From: Bactrocera neohumeralis
Taxonomy: Eukaryota > Arthropoda > Insecta > Diptera > Tephritidae
Direction of reading: 5' to 3'
NCBI RefSeq assembly: GCF_024586455.1
Contig: NC_065923.1
Location: forward strand, 45,516,264-45,580,263
Length of the DNA stretch: 64,000 nucleotides
Position numbers and translations under genes: made by a program. Shown piece by piece: positions 36,796 through 48,584 of the stretch (positions within the stretch are counted from its first letter, which is position 1; every line of letters begins with the position of its first letter). Below the pieces are notes generated by a model that was not told the DNA's origin, did no database searches, and saw only the letters and a list, made by a program, of their open reading frames with translations.

Positions 36796-38325
36796 TTGAA
36801 GGAGAACCAAAGTGAGAAGGCGAATCATCCTTCCCCCGGGTTGTGCGCTCGGTTTGTGACCAGCCACATAAAAAATACTCCAACTGAATGTATTAAAACA
36901 GCCTTGGATGAGACACCCCCATTTGATGACAACCACTGCAAACATGTTAAAGATTACGATATAAGGGCTTGCACTTGGAATGTCCGGTCCTTTAATTGGG
37001 AAGGTACCGCTGCACAGCTGATAGATGCATTCGTAAGAGTAATGGTTGACATCAACGCCGTGCAGGAAGTGGATGGACTAGTACTGAAACGAGTAGAACG
37101 TGGTGGCATTTACTAGGGTGGCCTCATAAAGGAGCGCAAATTCGGTGTGGGATGCATGGTGAGAGAGAGACTTCGTCGCCGAGTATCTCATTCGCTCCGG
37201 TGGATGAACGTCTAGCCACAATTCGCATCAAAGCGAAGTTCTTGAACATATCGTTGATTTGCGCCCACGCCACGACGGAAGAGAAGGACGATGTGACCAA
37301 AGATGCCTTCTATGAGTGCTTAGAGCTCACATATGAGAGCCATGTCCAAATCGTGCTTGGCGACTTTAACACCAAGGTGGGCAAATAAGGTATATTTGTT
37401 CTGACAGTCATTAAATTCAGCCTCCATGATGAAACGTCCCCAAATGGGTTGAGGCTGATCGACTTCTCCGGTATACCACATATAGTTATTTGTAGTAGTA
37501 GATTCCAGTATTGAAAAATACATCAAGCTACCTACATGTCACCGGATTGAAAAGCCAACAACCACATCGATCATGCTATAATAGACGGAAGACTCGCCTC
37601 CAGTGTTTTGTACGTGCGTACACTCCGAGGTCCTAACATTGACTTAGACCAAGATACGCACCCGCCTCTGTGCATCAAAACACGCACGTCAACAAATACA
37701 AGGACAAGGTTCGACATCGAGAAGCTGCAATCCTAACAGACAGCCGAATGATTTTCTGCTCGACTTGCACTCCTGTTCTCAGAGAGCACTCATCAGCAAC
37801 TCTGCATAAAGGTACAGCTGCAACCGAAACCATTGGTTTTCGGAAAAGCCAACAGAACATCTAGTACGATAAGGAGTGCTGTATCGCAGGAGATAGAAAA
37901 CAGACTGCCATTACAATCGACCACAACAGATGCGGGATAGCATAGATACCAAGAGTTGAAGAGGGAAGCGAGACGCATTTGCAGACAAAAAAAGAGAGGC
38001 CGAAATGCATAAGTACGAAGAGTTTGGCAAGCTGACCAGGAGTAATGCTCGAAAATTCTACGAAAACATGCGGCGACTAACAGAAGGTTTCAAGACCTGA
38101 GCATACTTTTGTAGAGCCCTCGGAGCTGATCTGGTGATTGATGCCCAGAATATAATGCTATTATGGAGGGATCACATCTCCAGCAGAAAAGGCAGTGAAA
38201 GCATAACACCTGGAGATGGTAAAACCGCTTCCCCAATCGATTACGAAGAGCAGACGTTCCATTGCCCGTCCAGGAAGTAGTTCGCAAAACTATTACGGCT
38301 GTGTAAACTGCTCTTGGAAGAGTTT
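36796..38325 (+). pseudogene. RTE-like LINE: leader, AP-type endonuclease domain and linker
   Basis: The most complete 5' portion of the RTE-like family in this window. An open stretch at 36796-37116 includes IRACTWNVRSFNWEGTAAQL then DINAVQEVDGL, the N-terminal half of an exonuclease-endonuclease-phosphatase domain (Asn of WNVRS, Glu of QE). After a TAG at 37114-37116 the frame resumes: GERETSSPSISFAPVDERLA, ISLICAHATTEEKDDVTK and VLGDFNTKVGK (GDFN motif, 37356-37388). The linker continues near 38040-38260 with SNARKFYENMRRLTEGFKT, DLVIDAQNI and SESITPGDGKTASPIDYEEQ. At about 38285 it jumps to KLLRLCKLL, which starts the polymerase piece at 20209, then ends. The polymerase is absent. Relatives of this domain are often annotated as craniofacial development protein 2-like. 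Confidence 0.85.
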
Positions 38326-38519
38326 CGTAGAAGATATAACTCTATCTTAATTAGTTAGACTTTTTTCACAGGTTTTTCAAAATATTGATTATTTTAAACA
38401 CTAAACAAGGTATTATATTTTTAAGCCGCTATCAAATTGTGGCGATATTATAGCTCATCTTATACTGCTAATGATTTCAAAATCTGCATTTGTTCAGAGC
38501 ATGGTTAACTTTTTTATTA
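38326..38519. other. Intron 1 spacer
   Basis: AT-rich, nothing recognised. Confidence 0.4.
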
Positions 38520-39185
38520 TTAAGGGGTCAGTAGAGTAATCTCTTTTCAAAAATTTGCATTTTCTGTTCCCTTATACCCTTAGAATTAATGTAGAAACCC
38601 ACTTTACCATTGGAAAGTTTCAAAAATGCCCAAAAGTAATAATACCGCTCGTCGTGTGGAGCGCTCGGAGCGCTCCCCTGGCGCTTTAAACGCGTTTTTC
38701 TCAAACACACACTTTTTTAAACTGTCGGACATGATTCGGGTCGAACTACTCAACTGTTTGCTAAATTTTTTTTTCAATGCCGCTACTAGATTCATAATTT
38801 TTTGTAATTTATTGACAAAATTTGTGCAAAAATATGGGGAAAAATTACAAAAAAAAAAACGTTAATTACTTTTTTATTTATCAACATTTTCTCATGAGTA
38901 TCATTTAGTAGGGACGATAACCATTCACGTACTTTTTAAGAATTGGGTTTTTGTGTTTCAGATGAGCCAAACATGAGAAATCGCGTCCGCCAATGAAAAA
39001 ACGCATCTCATTCACCCATCCATTTCTCCGACAGATGTCATTAAAAAATTCCGAAAACATTTGTTTATACACTCCACGATATACATACATACCTCATTAT
39101 ATGTGAAAAAATTCTATTATAGAATAAAAATGTCTATGAAAAGAAGTGTGAAAAAACAGGTCAGATTACCCTATTGACCCCTTAA
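38520..39185 (+). mobile_element. TTAA-flanked MITE, best-preserved copy
   Basis: Bounded by TTAA at 38520-38523 and 39182-39185. Just inside, GGGGTCAGTAGAGTAATCT on the left matches the inverted right end GGGGTCAATAGGGTAATCT with two mismatches in 19. Total 666 bp including both TTAA. It contains TAAACGCGTTTTTCTC at 38687 and a palindromic GAGCGCTCGGAGCGCTC at 38659-38675. A TTAA target duplication is characteristic of piggyBac-like elements, but the termini begin GGGG rather than the usual CCC, so the superfamily is not settled. No coding capacity. Confidence 0.8.
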
Positions 39186-39410
39186 ATCATTATTAAGTCC
39201 ACACTTTTCTCCTAGAAAATTGCATAACTTAATAAAGCATGTATGCAGCGGGGACTTAATTATGCTATAAATGCTCAGTAGTAGTTAACCCATAAACGCT
39301 TATTAAACTATTTTAGCGCGCACATATAACAGTATATGACTCGTAACTACATAAATGTTGGTGAATACTTACATATGTATGTACGGTTATAAATTTATGT
39401 GAGTACTTAC
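39186..39410 (-). other. Rdl: 5' end of Rdl intron 1
   Basis: Intron 1 begins at 39410 on the minus strand with the donor GTAAGTACTCAC. No element recognised in the remaining bases. Confidence 0.8.
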
Positions 39411-39613
39411 GCTGCATCGACTGAGGCGATTTTCTTCATTGGCTCCTGTACGATCAGCGCTAAATTGAATGCCAGCCAGAGGGTGATGAGACGTGCTCGC
39501 GGCAATAGCAACGCTGTTGTGCATCTATCCCACGTTGATATGCTGCCACTGCCGTAAGCGCCGCCACTACTGATACCGTACCGACTACTACTACTACTGC
39601 TGCTAAAGGCCAT
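39411..39613 (-). CDS. Rdl: Rdl exon 1, coding part (start codon and signal peptide)
   Basis: 203 nt from ATG to a consensus donor (GC|GTAAGTACTC), giving 67 codons plus two bases that exon 2 completes to Ala. The protein begins MAFSSSSSSSRYGISSGGAY, continues to LLLPRARLITLWLAFNLALI and ends SVDAA; the next residues come from exon 2 (TGGGSM). Drosophila RDL has a matching LP...LLTIWLAINMALIAQE hydrophobic signal segment, so the gene identity is secure. The Ser-rich N-terminus differs and is probably lineage-specific. The start is supported by an in-frame TAG ten codons upstream with no ATG between, and by A at -3. LITLWLAFNLALIV is the signal-peptide core; cleavage is likely near SVDAA. Confidence 0.95.
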
Positions 39614-41060
39614 ATTGATGCGAATCGAAGTATTACGACGCTATATTTACCAATATAACCAATAACGAGGGGCCCGATATTGCCGTTCTAACGGAATGAA
39701 ATGGCAATTGCTTGTATTAATAAAGTTAAAGCTGTGGATGTTGACGACGTTTGCTTGTGATGTCGGGGTGGAGGGAGGAGGAGCTTACTTGTTACAGCAT
39801 ATTACTCACACACACACATGTACGCGCACACGCTGGCCGATGATGGATGAGTTGTTGTGATTGGCGTTTGTTGCTATTGTTTGTTGTTGTTGACGTTTGT
39901 TGCTGCTGCTGCTGTGGGCGTTTTGTATTTTATAACTTTGATTATGAATTTTTATAATATTTTTTGCTGCTCCACTTGCTGTGCTCTGGCCTTTTGTGTT
40001 TGTTTCTTTGTTGCTCAAGTATTAGTTAGCTTTATTGATGATGTCGATGTGCAAGTCTTGTTGTTGTCTCGTATGTATATATATATATTTTATTTGGTCT
40101 ATTTTGCTGCAGTGACGCTGGCAGCTTCCGTTTACTATTTTTATCGCTTTCCTTTTGGCGCCCTGACGCTGTCTGCTTTATGCACTCGCTCTGCTGTGCT
40201 TATGAATATTTAGCACAATTTTATCTGTTCATTTCTGTGGGGATACGATCGTATTATATTACTTTTCTATTATGCCGCAAGACCCTCACGATACTGTCGT
40301 CAGCGTCAAGATATTGCATACTAAAGGAAAAGTATTTTGCCAACGCTATAACGCTTGCCTATTTGTGATTGCGACACAGCAAAAATAGGAAATATTTGCC
40401 AATCTGCGGCCGTTGTATTAGCAGTAATATTGGTGCTTCTTCTTCCGCTGTTGTTATGTTTGTTGCACGTGATTTATTTTAATGGCAGGATAACTGATTG
40501 CTTCGCTTGGTACTCGCTAGCAAATAGTGCTCGGTAAAATATTATCTTGCTTTCCGTTTGTCACTGCAAGCGTTGGTGTCCTCCCTAAAGGTTCAGGTTC
40601 TAACGCTACAGTTCAACTATTTGACTAGCTAGCTACAAATATGTCACACACATGCATTCGCTGCTTCTTGGAGCGCGTCCTTCGTCGCATATATCCACAA
40701 CTATTTCTTCCACTGTAACTTATTATTTTTTATTTTGTTACGGTATTATTTTCGTTACTAAGTGCGTGCTTATTGGCATATTGTTCTATGTGTTTTTTAT
40801 CTACTGTTATTCGTGCTTTGCCGGCGTGCGTTATGCTTTACGCTTCTAACCACGCGTCGCATGAAAAGATTACAGAAGAACGAAATAATATAAAAATAAT
40901 ATAAAAGAAAAAGTTGTCTGAAACTGAAACAAAACTAAACGTTCGTTTTGCTTTCAGTCACAACTCGCGTGTGCAAGTCTTCCGACCACCACAGACGTGC
41001 GACTGCCAATTGTCTTCGCTGCGCGCAGTCAGCGGAATGTGTGCGTGCTAAGTCAAAACG
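39614..41060 (-). promoter_or_regulatory. Rdl: Probable Rdl 5' leader and promoter region
   Basis: Upstream of the Rdl start on the minus strand the sequence becomes richer in GC and in CAA/CAG-type triplets (for example CAACAACAACAAACAATAGC near 39890-39871), typical of long untranslated leaders of fly neuronal genes. At 40920-41060 there is a GC-rich patch containing TTTCAGTTTCAG and GGCAGTCGCACG on the minus strand, both close to the arthropod initiator TCAGTY. No transcript data are available, so the start site, and whether the leader is spliced, are unknown. Long plus-strand open frames here are mirror images of the triplet repeats. Confidence 0.4.
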
Positions 41061-43029
41061 TTTTTAGGGTACAGCAATAAAATTAATAACACAACAGCAA
41101 CAAGCACAAACGCAACTACACGCAGTCAGGCTTTGTTTTCGAATTTTAATTGTTGTTTGTGTTACACAAGTTTGCTGGCGTGGCTTGACATTAGCAGCCC
41201 GCTGGCTAGCGCCGCACAATTCGTTTGTTGTTGCGTATACGCAAGCGCCAACGACAATTTTGCGTAAAGACTGCAGTTGTTTTATTTTTGTTTTTGTTTT
41301 TGGCTTTCTGTTTGACCACCTTTTCGCATTTGCTACAGATTTTTATCAAATACCTCGGTTCACAGTTCCAGTTTACTTTTCCTGCTTCATTTCCATTTAA
41401 TTACTCTTTTCGCAGACTTTTCTGTATGTTGTTGCGCATTGTTGGACTGAAATTTCTTGGCTACTCCACGCCTTAACGGTGTCGCTTAGTTTTATTATAA
41501 TTGCAGGTGTTGCGTGTGCGTGCAGTGCTTTCAGGTTAATTTCATCTTCAGTTATTTGCCTGTGAACTCGTTCGACCGAGCTGCTAATTTTGAGTCCAAT
41601 TATGTGTTTTTTAGTGGCAGTTATGTTTTATTCAACTGCACAATTTTACACTTTTCTCATATTATTTGTAGTTATTTTTTGTTTATTTTTTATTTGGGTT
41701 TTTTATTTTCCTATAATTTCAGATTTATTTTCAATATCTATTTCACTTGCGCCGCTTCTCTGCACCACTCAACTTTCGATTTGCTTGTTTGCTACTTCTC
41801 TTTTTCGGTACTTATAAAAGTTCTACATTCGCCACGGTACACGGTGTCTCTTGATTTTTAGCGCACTTCAAGTTTCACATTTTTGTTGAAGTCCACATTT
41901 TTTATTTCTCACTACAGTCTTTTTCTTATTTTTGCTAATTGATGACATGTTTATGAATTTAAATATTTCGTAATTTTGTTATCTAAATATCATTTTGAGA
42001 TGCTAGAAAAAAATTTGATGTTAAAAAATTGGTTAGGTTAAATCTTCGTATTTTTCTTATTTGTTTTTAAGAAGAAAATCATATTGATTATTATATAAGT
42101 ATTAGTTCGTAGAGTTATTTTACTGAAAAAATCACTAAATTTCCATTTCCATACCTTTAGTATAACATAAAGTTGATCATAATTATACTCAGCGTTTAGC
42201 AATTATATATAAAATCTGACTGTCGATATTATAATTTTTTTTCCTTGCATGTACCTATCTACCATACCTCTGAGTAGGCGGTGTTTTCAATATTAAAACT
42301 ATTGCTTTACATGAAAACAAAGCGTTCGAGAGGCTTGAATTAAAATATTTTTTAGAATAATTTACAATTTTTCTTAAATTTCCGGAAATAATTTGTATTA
42401 GAAATCTGTGCACGGATTTGGTATTAAATTATTTTCGTTTCATTAAGTTTTTGTATTCTATTTTTCTTTGCTCACTGTCTGACTAGCTTTCCAAACTTAA
42501 CGTTAGGATGGAACTGAAGTATTTGAAAAGCATTTTATATAAACAAAGTTATTGTGTTTGTAAACCCTTCCGTAGTACCTACAGAAATTCTGCTAGCCTT
42601 CCAATTATAATGCATATATATATGGATAGCTTATGTGACATGTCCAACAAATTGTTCCTGTTTAACTTCCATTTTTTTTTGGAATAACTTATGATGATAT
42701 GTCCTAATACTAAATGTCTTTTCAGTTTTATAAAAACCAGACACTGGGACTATGGGACTAAAACATTGTACATGTTGCCGCTCCAATTTTTTTGTAGAAT
42801 TGAAAACTGAGCTGTCAAATCACCAAAATTTTAGTCTATTACCAGCAATATGTTGTTAGTACGACAATTATTTAGCCAACCATTGCATAAAATAAGTAAT
42901 ATAATCCAATAAAAATATGGTTGCATCTAAAAAAACATCAATGCATAGAAAATATCATCCATCATGCTGCATTCGATGCAACAAAATTAAGCTATGTGTC
43001 ATCAAAATCATCAATGGATATGACTCTTC
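41061..43029. other. Upstream sequence, no gene seen
   Basis: T-rich on the plus strand; open frames at 41185-41861 overlap and show no family motif. 41.9-43.0 kb is very AT-rich. Confidence 0.4.
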
Positions 43030-43215
43030 ACTAATTTGAGTTGTCCTGATTACGAACTTGAGCTCCAAAACTTTTCGTCACGTATAACTATTTTTATCAT
43101 TTTGGTTGAGGTTTGACCCCTCCAATCATTGACTACAACCCAAAGAATCCTTCGTGTTAGGAAAATTTTACTATCACTTTCGGCTTTAACAACCCAAAAT
43201 TAACAAGGAAATTAG
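43030..43215 (+). repeat. Dispersed repeat unit, copy 1
   Basis: Shares TCCTGATTACGAA(C/T)TTGAG, then a TTTTACTATCA(C/T)TTTCG block and AACCCAAAATTA(A/G)CAAG in the same order with 60440-60630. Non-coding; class unknown. Confidence 0.5.
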
Positions 43216-45489
43216 TGTAAGTATATAAAGAAGTTTGGCACTACAATAGAGTACTATTTAAAATATTATTGAAATAATATTTAAAATATATATATATAAT
43301 ATTTAATTTGCAAAAATTATTTGCTCGCCATGTGTTTATCAGATTCTATATTCTTTAGCAGTTTTGTTAGTAAAAATTAATTAAATATTAAATCTTTAGT
43401 AAATTTTAAATTTTTTAGTAATTTTTCAATTTTGAATTATTTTATTATTATTGCATTCTAACTATAAAATTTTAATTTTTAAAATTCTAAAGTTTAATTT
43501 TCCATAGACTTTCTTTGAAAACTTTAATTTCCATTTTAATTTAATTTATTTATTTTGAATTTTCAATAATTTTTTATTAAAAAATTTAAGTTTCAATACA
43601 ACATTTTTAGCTTAAAATAATTCGCAACCCTGATAAGAAACAATGAAATATGTATCAGTTCTGCTTTGGTCAATATTCTATTAAAAAATATATTTTGTAA
43701 AAACAATATTGTTTCTACAAAAACAGATTTAAACACAGCTAAAAATGAGATCTGTGTCATAAATATTATGGATTCAAGAAGAGTAAAAAGCGCTAATATG
43801 TTAATCCTTTCCACTAGCTCCTTTTATCTGCCTGTCATCTCTGCTTGAATTCTCAACATTGTTTTTCTGCTTTTCCTAACTCTTTAGATTGTTTTTAGAA
43901 ACTAGTAAGTCTATACAACAATATTCAATTTCTGATCCTTCTATATAAATATAATTAACTATTTGAAGATAGTTTAAAATTCGAAACGATATTAATGTTT
44001 TTAATTGAAAATTGAACAGCACAGATGTCGGTAAAATAGTTTCATAATTTTTCTTTGCACTGATTTTCAGTTTTAAATTTAAATTTTTGTATAACTTCAT
44101 GATTTTTTTTATCAGTTTGTTTTCGTTCTGAATATAATAATTTTGCACAATTTTGCTTTTACTTATTGTACAAATTTTTTCGTAATCCTCAGTTTATCAG
44201 TTAATATTATTTAAATATAATTTTTCCTAATTGTTTTCTTTTTTTGGTTTTTTTCTTATTTAAAACATTTTCCCCGAATGCTCAGTTTTTAGGTTAGTAA
44301 TTTTTCGTTTGAACAAAATTTTTTCTTTTTTTTTTTGAAATTTACTTTATTTCTCTTCAAAATACTTTAATTTCAATAACATTTATTTACGACATTTTTT
44401 TGTATTACCACGAATTATATTTTATTTTATAAATTCAGGTTTTGCGTGTATTTTATGCACACATTTATTTTCAACAACACATTGGTAGTATTTTATTTTC
44501 ACAATTTAAAATCTTTGCTATTGAAAAGCTATACCAAGAAAGTACGGTTTATTTTCTCGATTTTTTGTTGTTTTCTACACCAATTAATCTGGGCGCGCCT
44601 TATAGCAGCAAATAACAATTTGTATTTTTATTTTATAAATGGAACTTTAATATGCCACAGTTTTACCACTTTTCAATTTATTTTTTCTAAATTATTTTAA
44701 ACCTATATTAAATTTTTGCATATAATCTTTATGTTGTGTATTAAAAATACCCCCACCTTTGCACAGGCCCTAATAAAAATGCAGCACAATTTGGAAGTAT
44801 ACTTTTGCGCGCAGGATTTCCACCGTAACGTACAGCAAGTAGTACACTCAGCAGCGCGCACTATAACAATATGCTTGGCGAGGTCGTCGCCGTCATCGTC
44901 AACCAGTGTGATCGACTCTAGTGCAAAACAACTTGGGGCAGTACAATGGTAACGGTGAGTACTCACACGTATTTTACGCGAAGATGAAGAGAGCCCTGCA
45001 GTTATTCAAGAGAAATTGAGTAAGCGGCAAAAGTTTCATTTACTAATATATCCTTTTAATACTCTTTGCTCAATTTCTCATACACATTTACAAGTATTTT
45101 TGTCCTCTCTTACAATACTCTGCAATTGCTCAGTGTTTTGCTCAGCGTTGTTGTGTTTGTTGTTAACTCAGTTGTAAGGTGTGAGTAAATCTCTTTTGCA
45201 AGCACACCTTTAGTGTGTCAAACAAATATATTAACACAAAACGGATTTCGGAAGTTAAAGAGGCGAAACGAAGACAGGTATGACGCAGTGAATTATGCAA
45301 GTGAGCATTTGAAAATATGGCAACATCATAGCGTTGCATGACCATCAAGTGTAGCATACTTTGAGGCATTGGAAGAACTATTTACTATGTCGAACAGATG
45401 TGCACGGCATGAAAGCGTCAAATAGTTGTATTGATATCATCATGTGTATGCATATATATACTGTCTTCTTTAAGCAATTCTCATTGCAT
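43216..45489. other. Very AT-rich stretch with one GC-richer island
   Basis: 43.2-44.7 kb is extremely AT-rich. From 44740 to 44970 composition rises and both strands are open (78 codons plus, 87 minus). The stretch ends at GTGAGTACTCAC (44955-44966), a perfect palindrome that reads as a splice donor on either strand. It might be an untranslated leader exon, but no protein family is recognisable. Confidence 0.3.
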
Positions 45490-45548
45490 ATATGCGCATA
45501 TAAATATATATAATATATATATACATATATATATATATATATTACTTA
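45490..45548. repeat. AT dinucleotide microsatellite
   Basis: A run of alternating AT units with interruptions (ATATATATAC) about 58 bp long. Confidence 0.85.
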
Positions 45549-45640
45549 TAAGGAACAGATGTTCACATATATTATATAAGTAGTTAAATAGTAAAGCTTG
45601 TGCATAAGTCTTATTGTAATTATGATTATAATGATTAATT

Positions 45641-45690
45641 TTCAACTATAACCGCGTAAGCGGTATCTACGCCATTAAAGAAGAAGAAGA
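45641..45690 (+). mobile_element. 50-bp 5'-truncated RTE-like LINE insertion with 10-bp target duplication
   Basis: Contains only the 3' tail of the RTE-like family (ACTATAACCGCGTAAGCGGT and the (AAG)n end), equivalent to 20644-20690. It is flanked by perfect direct repeats ATGATTAATT at 45631-45640 and 45691-45700, the signature of target-primed reverse transcription. Confidence 0.92.
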
Positions 45691-45949
45691 ATGATTAATT
45701 AAAGTCGCCCAAAGGCTGTGTCGACCAGAAATGCTTTTAGTTTTCTGTTTCAAGAATTAAACAATAGCATTTGCAGGTACTGCACTTAATTTAGTCTTTA
45801 CTCTTGTGAAAATAATGAGGACTTTCCGTTCCCCTGACAGTCAGGTCTAAGTAACATGCTTTCCCTTTATTTTAATGGTGTATAACATTTTCGATCGAGC
45901 TTATACATATGACAGAAAATAAAAAAATGCTAAGTTCCAGAGCCACCGA

Positions 45950-47265
45950 ATATTTTATACCCTCGCAACGTTCAAGGATCAAAGCAGAAGAAATCAAAAT
46001 AACTAAAATGATCAATACAAAATATTTAAAACAATTTTAGGTGCATGTACGCAAATTGATATGTTCGGCATATATATCATTATATCGTCATCTAAAATGC
46101 GAAACAACATATCATCAACAACTCAAATTTAGTTTCAATATGAGTGGTTTCAATTATATCGTTTTTCCTTCGTTTGTCATATTATGAAAAGTGATGCTAC
46201 TTTATTTTGCATTTCAGATGACGATATGTAATATGGGAGCTAGGGTGATTCGAGGATCAACTGCAAACATTCTTGGCAATAAACTATAATATAGCCTATT
46301 ATTTTTAAGTTTGCTTAATTTTTATAAGACATCTTACATATAAGGTATAAAATTCCTGTATAAGGCAAACCGGCGGTTTTAAAAATTGTTTTCTTGTTAT
46401 GAGGTGGCTCGGGTAAGTATTGCCCCAATTTTAAACATCAATACATTATTATCGGGAAGCATTGTATATGAATTGGAAAAATCTGTCGCAAAGACTGTAC
46501 CATAATTTTGGAAAAATTTCAGTCAGAAGTACTAAAATTAATATAATTTTTATGAAAGAGACTGACAAGTTATCGTCCAATTCCGATCATTTTAAGACGC
46601 GAGGCGGCATACCTTCGCGCCTCTATTTGCATACAATTTCATTCCAATTACTTCACTGATCCGTAAGGTGGCTTATTGTTAGGCGAAATAATCAGATGAA
46701 ACTTCCAAATGTGATACCCATACACATATAACAGGCACAGTTTTCCGATATCACCAATTTTCACAACATAACAAACGAATATTAAAGTGATGTTAGGCAC
46801 CAAGTTTGATTGAAATTAGTAGATGACTTTTCAGCTGAAGGCAGATGCTGCCATGTCCATTGATCAATGTTTAGAACCGCTCCAATTAAGCCTTTACGAA
46901 CGATCTTAAATATGAAATTTAATGCTTCTCGTATTTATTTAGAGAGTTATGGTACTTTTAGTAGTTTTGAGCATAGTTATAGGGGGAGATAGGTGCGGTT
47001 ATAACGCGATTTTACATTGTAGGAGGAGAAACAGAAAGTCTTAATTGCTTGTGAGGCATATGCATTATACTTATTTAGGGGCAGGAAACAACGCTTTTAT
47101 ATACTGCGATGTCATAATGATGTAGCTTTGTTTCAGGCCATAATAATTGTAAAAATGTGTATCATATATCTGGGCGAAATAGATTTTATTTTAGACACAA
47201 GTCATCGCATACAAAAACCGATGGAATAGTCACTCGGAATTCAACTCGTCGTCTTTACATAACTC
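45950..47265 (+). repeat. Degraded copy of the dispersed repeat seen at 26925
   Basis: Begins with TATTTTATACCCTCGCAACG near 45951 and ends near 47255 with a GGAATTCAACTCGTC block, as expected for the family's distal part. Intervening sequence is diverged and may include other insertions. Confidence 0.45.
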
Positions 47266-47270
47266 TGTAT

Positions 47271-48136
47271 ACAAGCTGCGTTCCAAGGTAAATAGGACTT
47301 TTTGAATCTAGCGTCCCTGGTGGCGTCATCTATATGCCGACTGGTGCGTTAGAATCTGCTATCTTTATCGCTTGTCAAGTGAGAATTTCATGACATTGGA
47401 AGTGAAGTTATTACGTTTGAAGTGTCAGTATGTTTGTGTTATCGGTACGAAAATGAGCTTCGAACAAAGAGCCAACATTACATTTTGTTTTAAAATTGGT
47501 AAAACTTTTACCGAAACGTTTCAATTGATGAAACAAGTTTATGGCGATGATTGCCTATCCCGTAGCAGAGTGCACGAGTGGTTTCAACGTTTTCAAAGTG
47601 GTCGTGAGGACTTAAATGACGGTCAACATGTGGGCAATCAAAATCCGTGATCACCGGAAACTCCATCGAAACTGTGCGTGAATTTATCAAAAATAACCCA
47701 AATTCATCATTAAAATTCATGGAAATGGAATTGAAAATCTCCAATACATCGATTTATCGCATTTTGATGAAACATTTGGGCTTACGAAAGGTGTGTGCAC
47801 GATTTGTTCCGCAAAAATTGACTGACGACCAAAAATTGCTCAGTATCCAATAGTCGAAGGCCGATTATTTGAACAAAAAATCACATTTTAACCATTAACC
47901 ACTTGACCATGAAAGGAAGGCGTTTTACATTTGACGTAGAAAGGTTATGCAGACGCATTCAAAAGGCTTGCACCGGCATACTGGCGGCCAACGAGCTAAA
48001 ACACTCGCTCGACATGCTTTTGGACCGTGCAAAAAGCTGTATTGAAGCAGAGGGAGACTATTTTGAATAAAATAGATTGATTTTGCCGAAAAAAACATTT
48101 GTTCTTTTTTTTAAGTCCTGTCTTTGGAATTAACTA
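47271..48136 (+). mobile_element. mariner element, internally deleted copy 1
   Basis: The left end is ACAAGCTGCGTTCCAAGG and the diverged right end is the inverted equivalent (GTCCTGTCTTTGGAA). The transposase starts MSFEQRANITFCFKIGKTFT and includes the YGDDCLSRSRVHEWFQRFQ helix-turn-helix, then a frameshift, ITGNSIETVREFI and LRKVCARFVPQKLTDDQKLL. Instead of the catalytic core it jumps to LTKNHILTINH, then to RACTG-like C-terminal sequence (AANELKHSLDMLLDRA, CIEAEGDYFE). All three catalytic Asp residues are missing. A second copy at 52157-52829 has the same first deletion junction. Confidence 0.88.
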
Positions 48137-48304
48137 CAAAGTACACCCTATCCAGAAAATATCGGTAATTTTTCATTTCTCCCTCTCATCTCCGGCTTTC
48201 ATGGAAGACAGGAAAATTTTTTTCTTGGTTGTTGCAACTGTCCTTTACTATTATGCCAAAAATTAGCGCGATCTGCAAACCAGTGTGTTTACACCAGCTG
48301 TTTA

Positions 48305-48560
48305 TGTCAGTCGACCTCAGCGCTCTCGTCGAATTTGTTTTGATAGATCTCAGTTTCAGTGCTCCGCTCGTCACTAGACCAAAATGTCTTCACAGTGAGC
48401 ATATTTTGAGATTTGAGAACAAGAAATAGTCGCTGGGAGCAGATTTGAAATGTACGATGTACGTGGAAGCAATTCAAAGCCCAATTCATATATTTTTGCC
48501 ATCGTGTTTACTGACTTCTGACACGGTGCATTATATCAAGCTTGATTTATGTAATTAGGA
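48305..48560 (-). pseudogene. mellifera-type mariner fragment
   Basis: The minus strand reads, across frames, MHRVRSQ.NTMAKIYELGF then ELLP, FLFSNLKICSL and TFWSSDERSTETEIYQNKFD. These correspond to NAPCHKS.KTMAKLHELGFELLP, FLFSDLK and KFWSNEEVIAETEAYF of mellifera-subfamily mariners. It covers only the second half of the catalytic domain and ends where the RTE insertion at 48573-49116 begins. Confidence 0.65.
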
Positions 48561-48584
48561 CGGAGAACCAATATTCCAAAAATT

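Noticed and set aside
39857..40213. 118-codon hydrophobic plus-strand frame
   Set aside because: It reads TTG/CTG triplets that are CAA/CAG repeats of the Rdl leader on the other strand, producing fake Leu/Cys-rich protein.
41514..41861. 115-codon Phe-rich plus-strand frame
   Set aside because: T-rich low-complexity DNA gives Phe/Leu/Ser-rich open frames by chance.
44703..44966. Frames on both strands at the 44.7-45.0 kb island as a protein gene
   Set aside because: Both strands open, no homology recognised; listed only as a possible untranslated exon.
45490..45548. AT repeat as an origin or regulatory element
   Set aside because: An ordinary AT microsatellite; nothing else supports a function.
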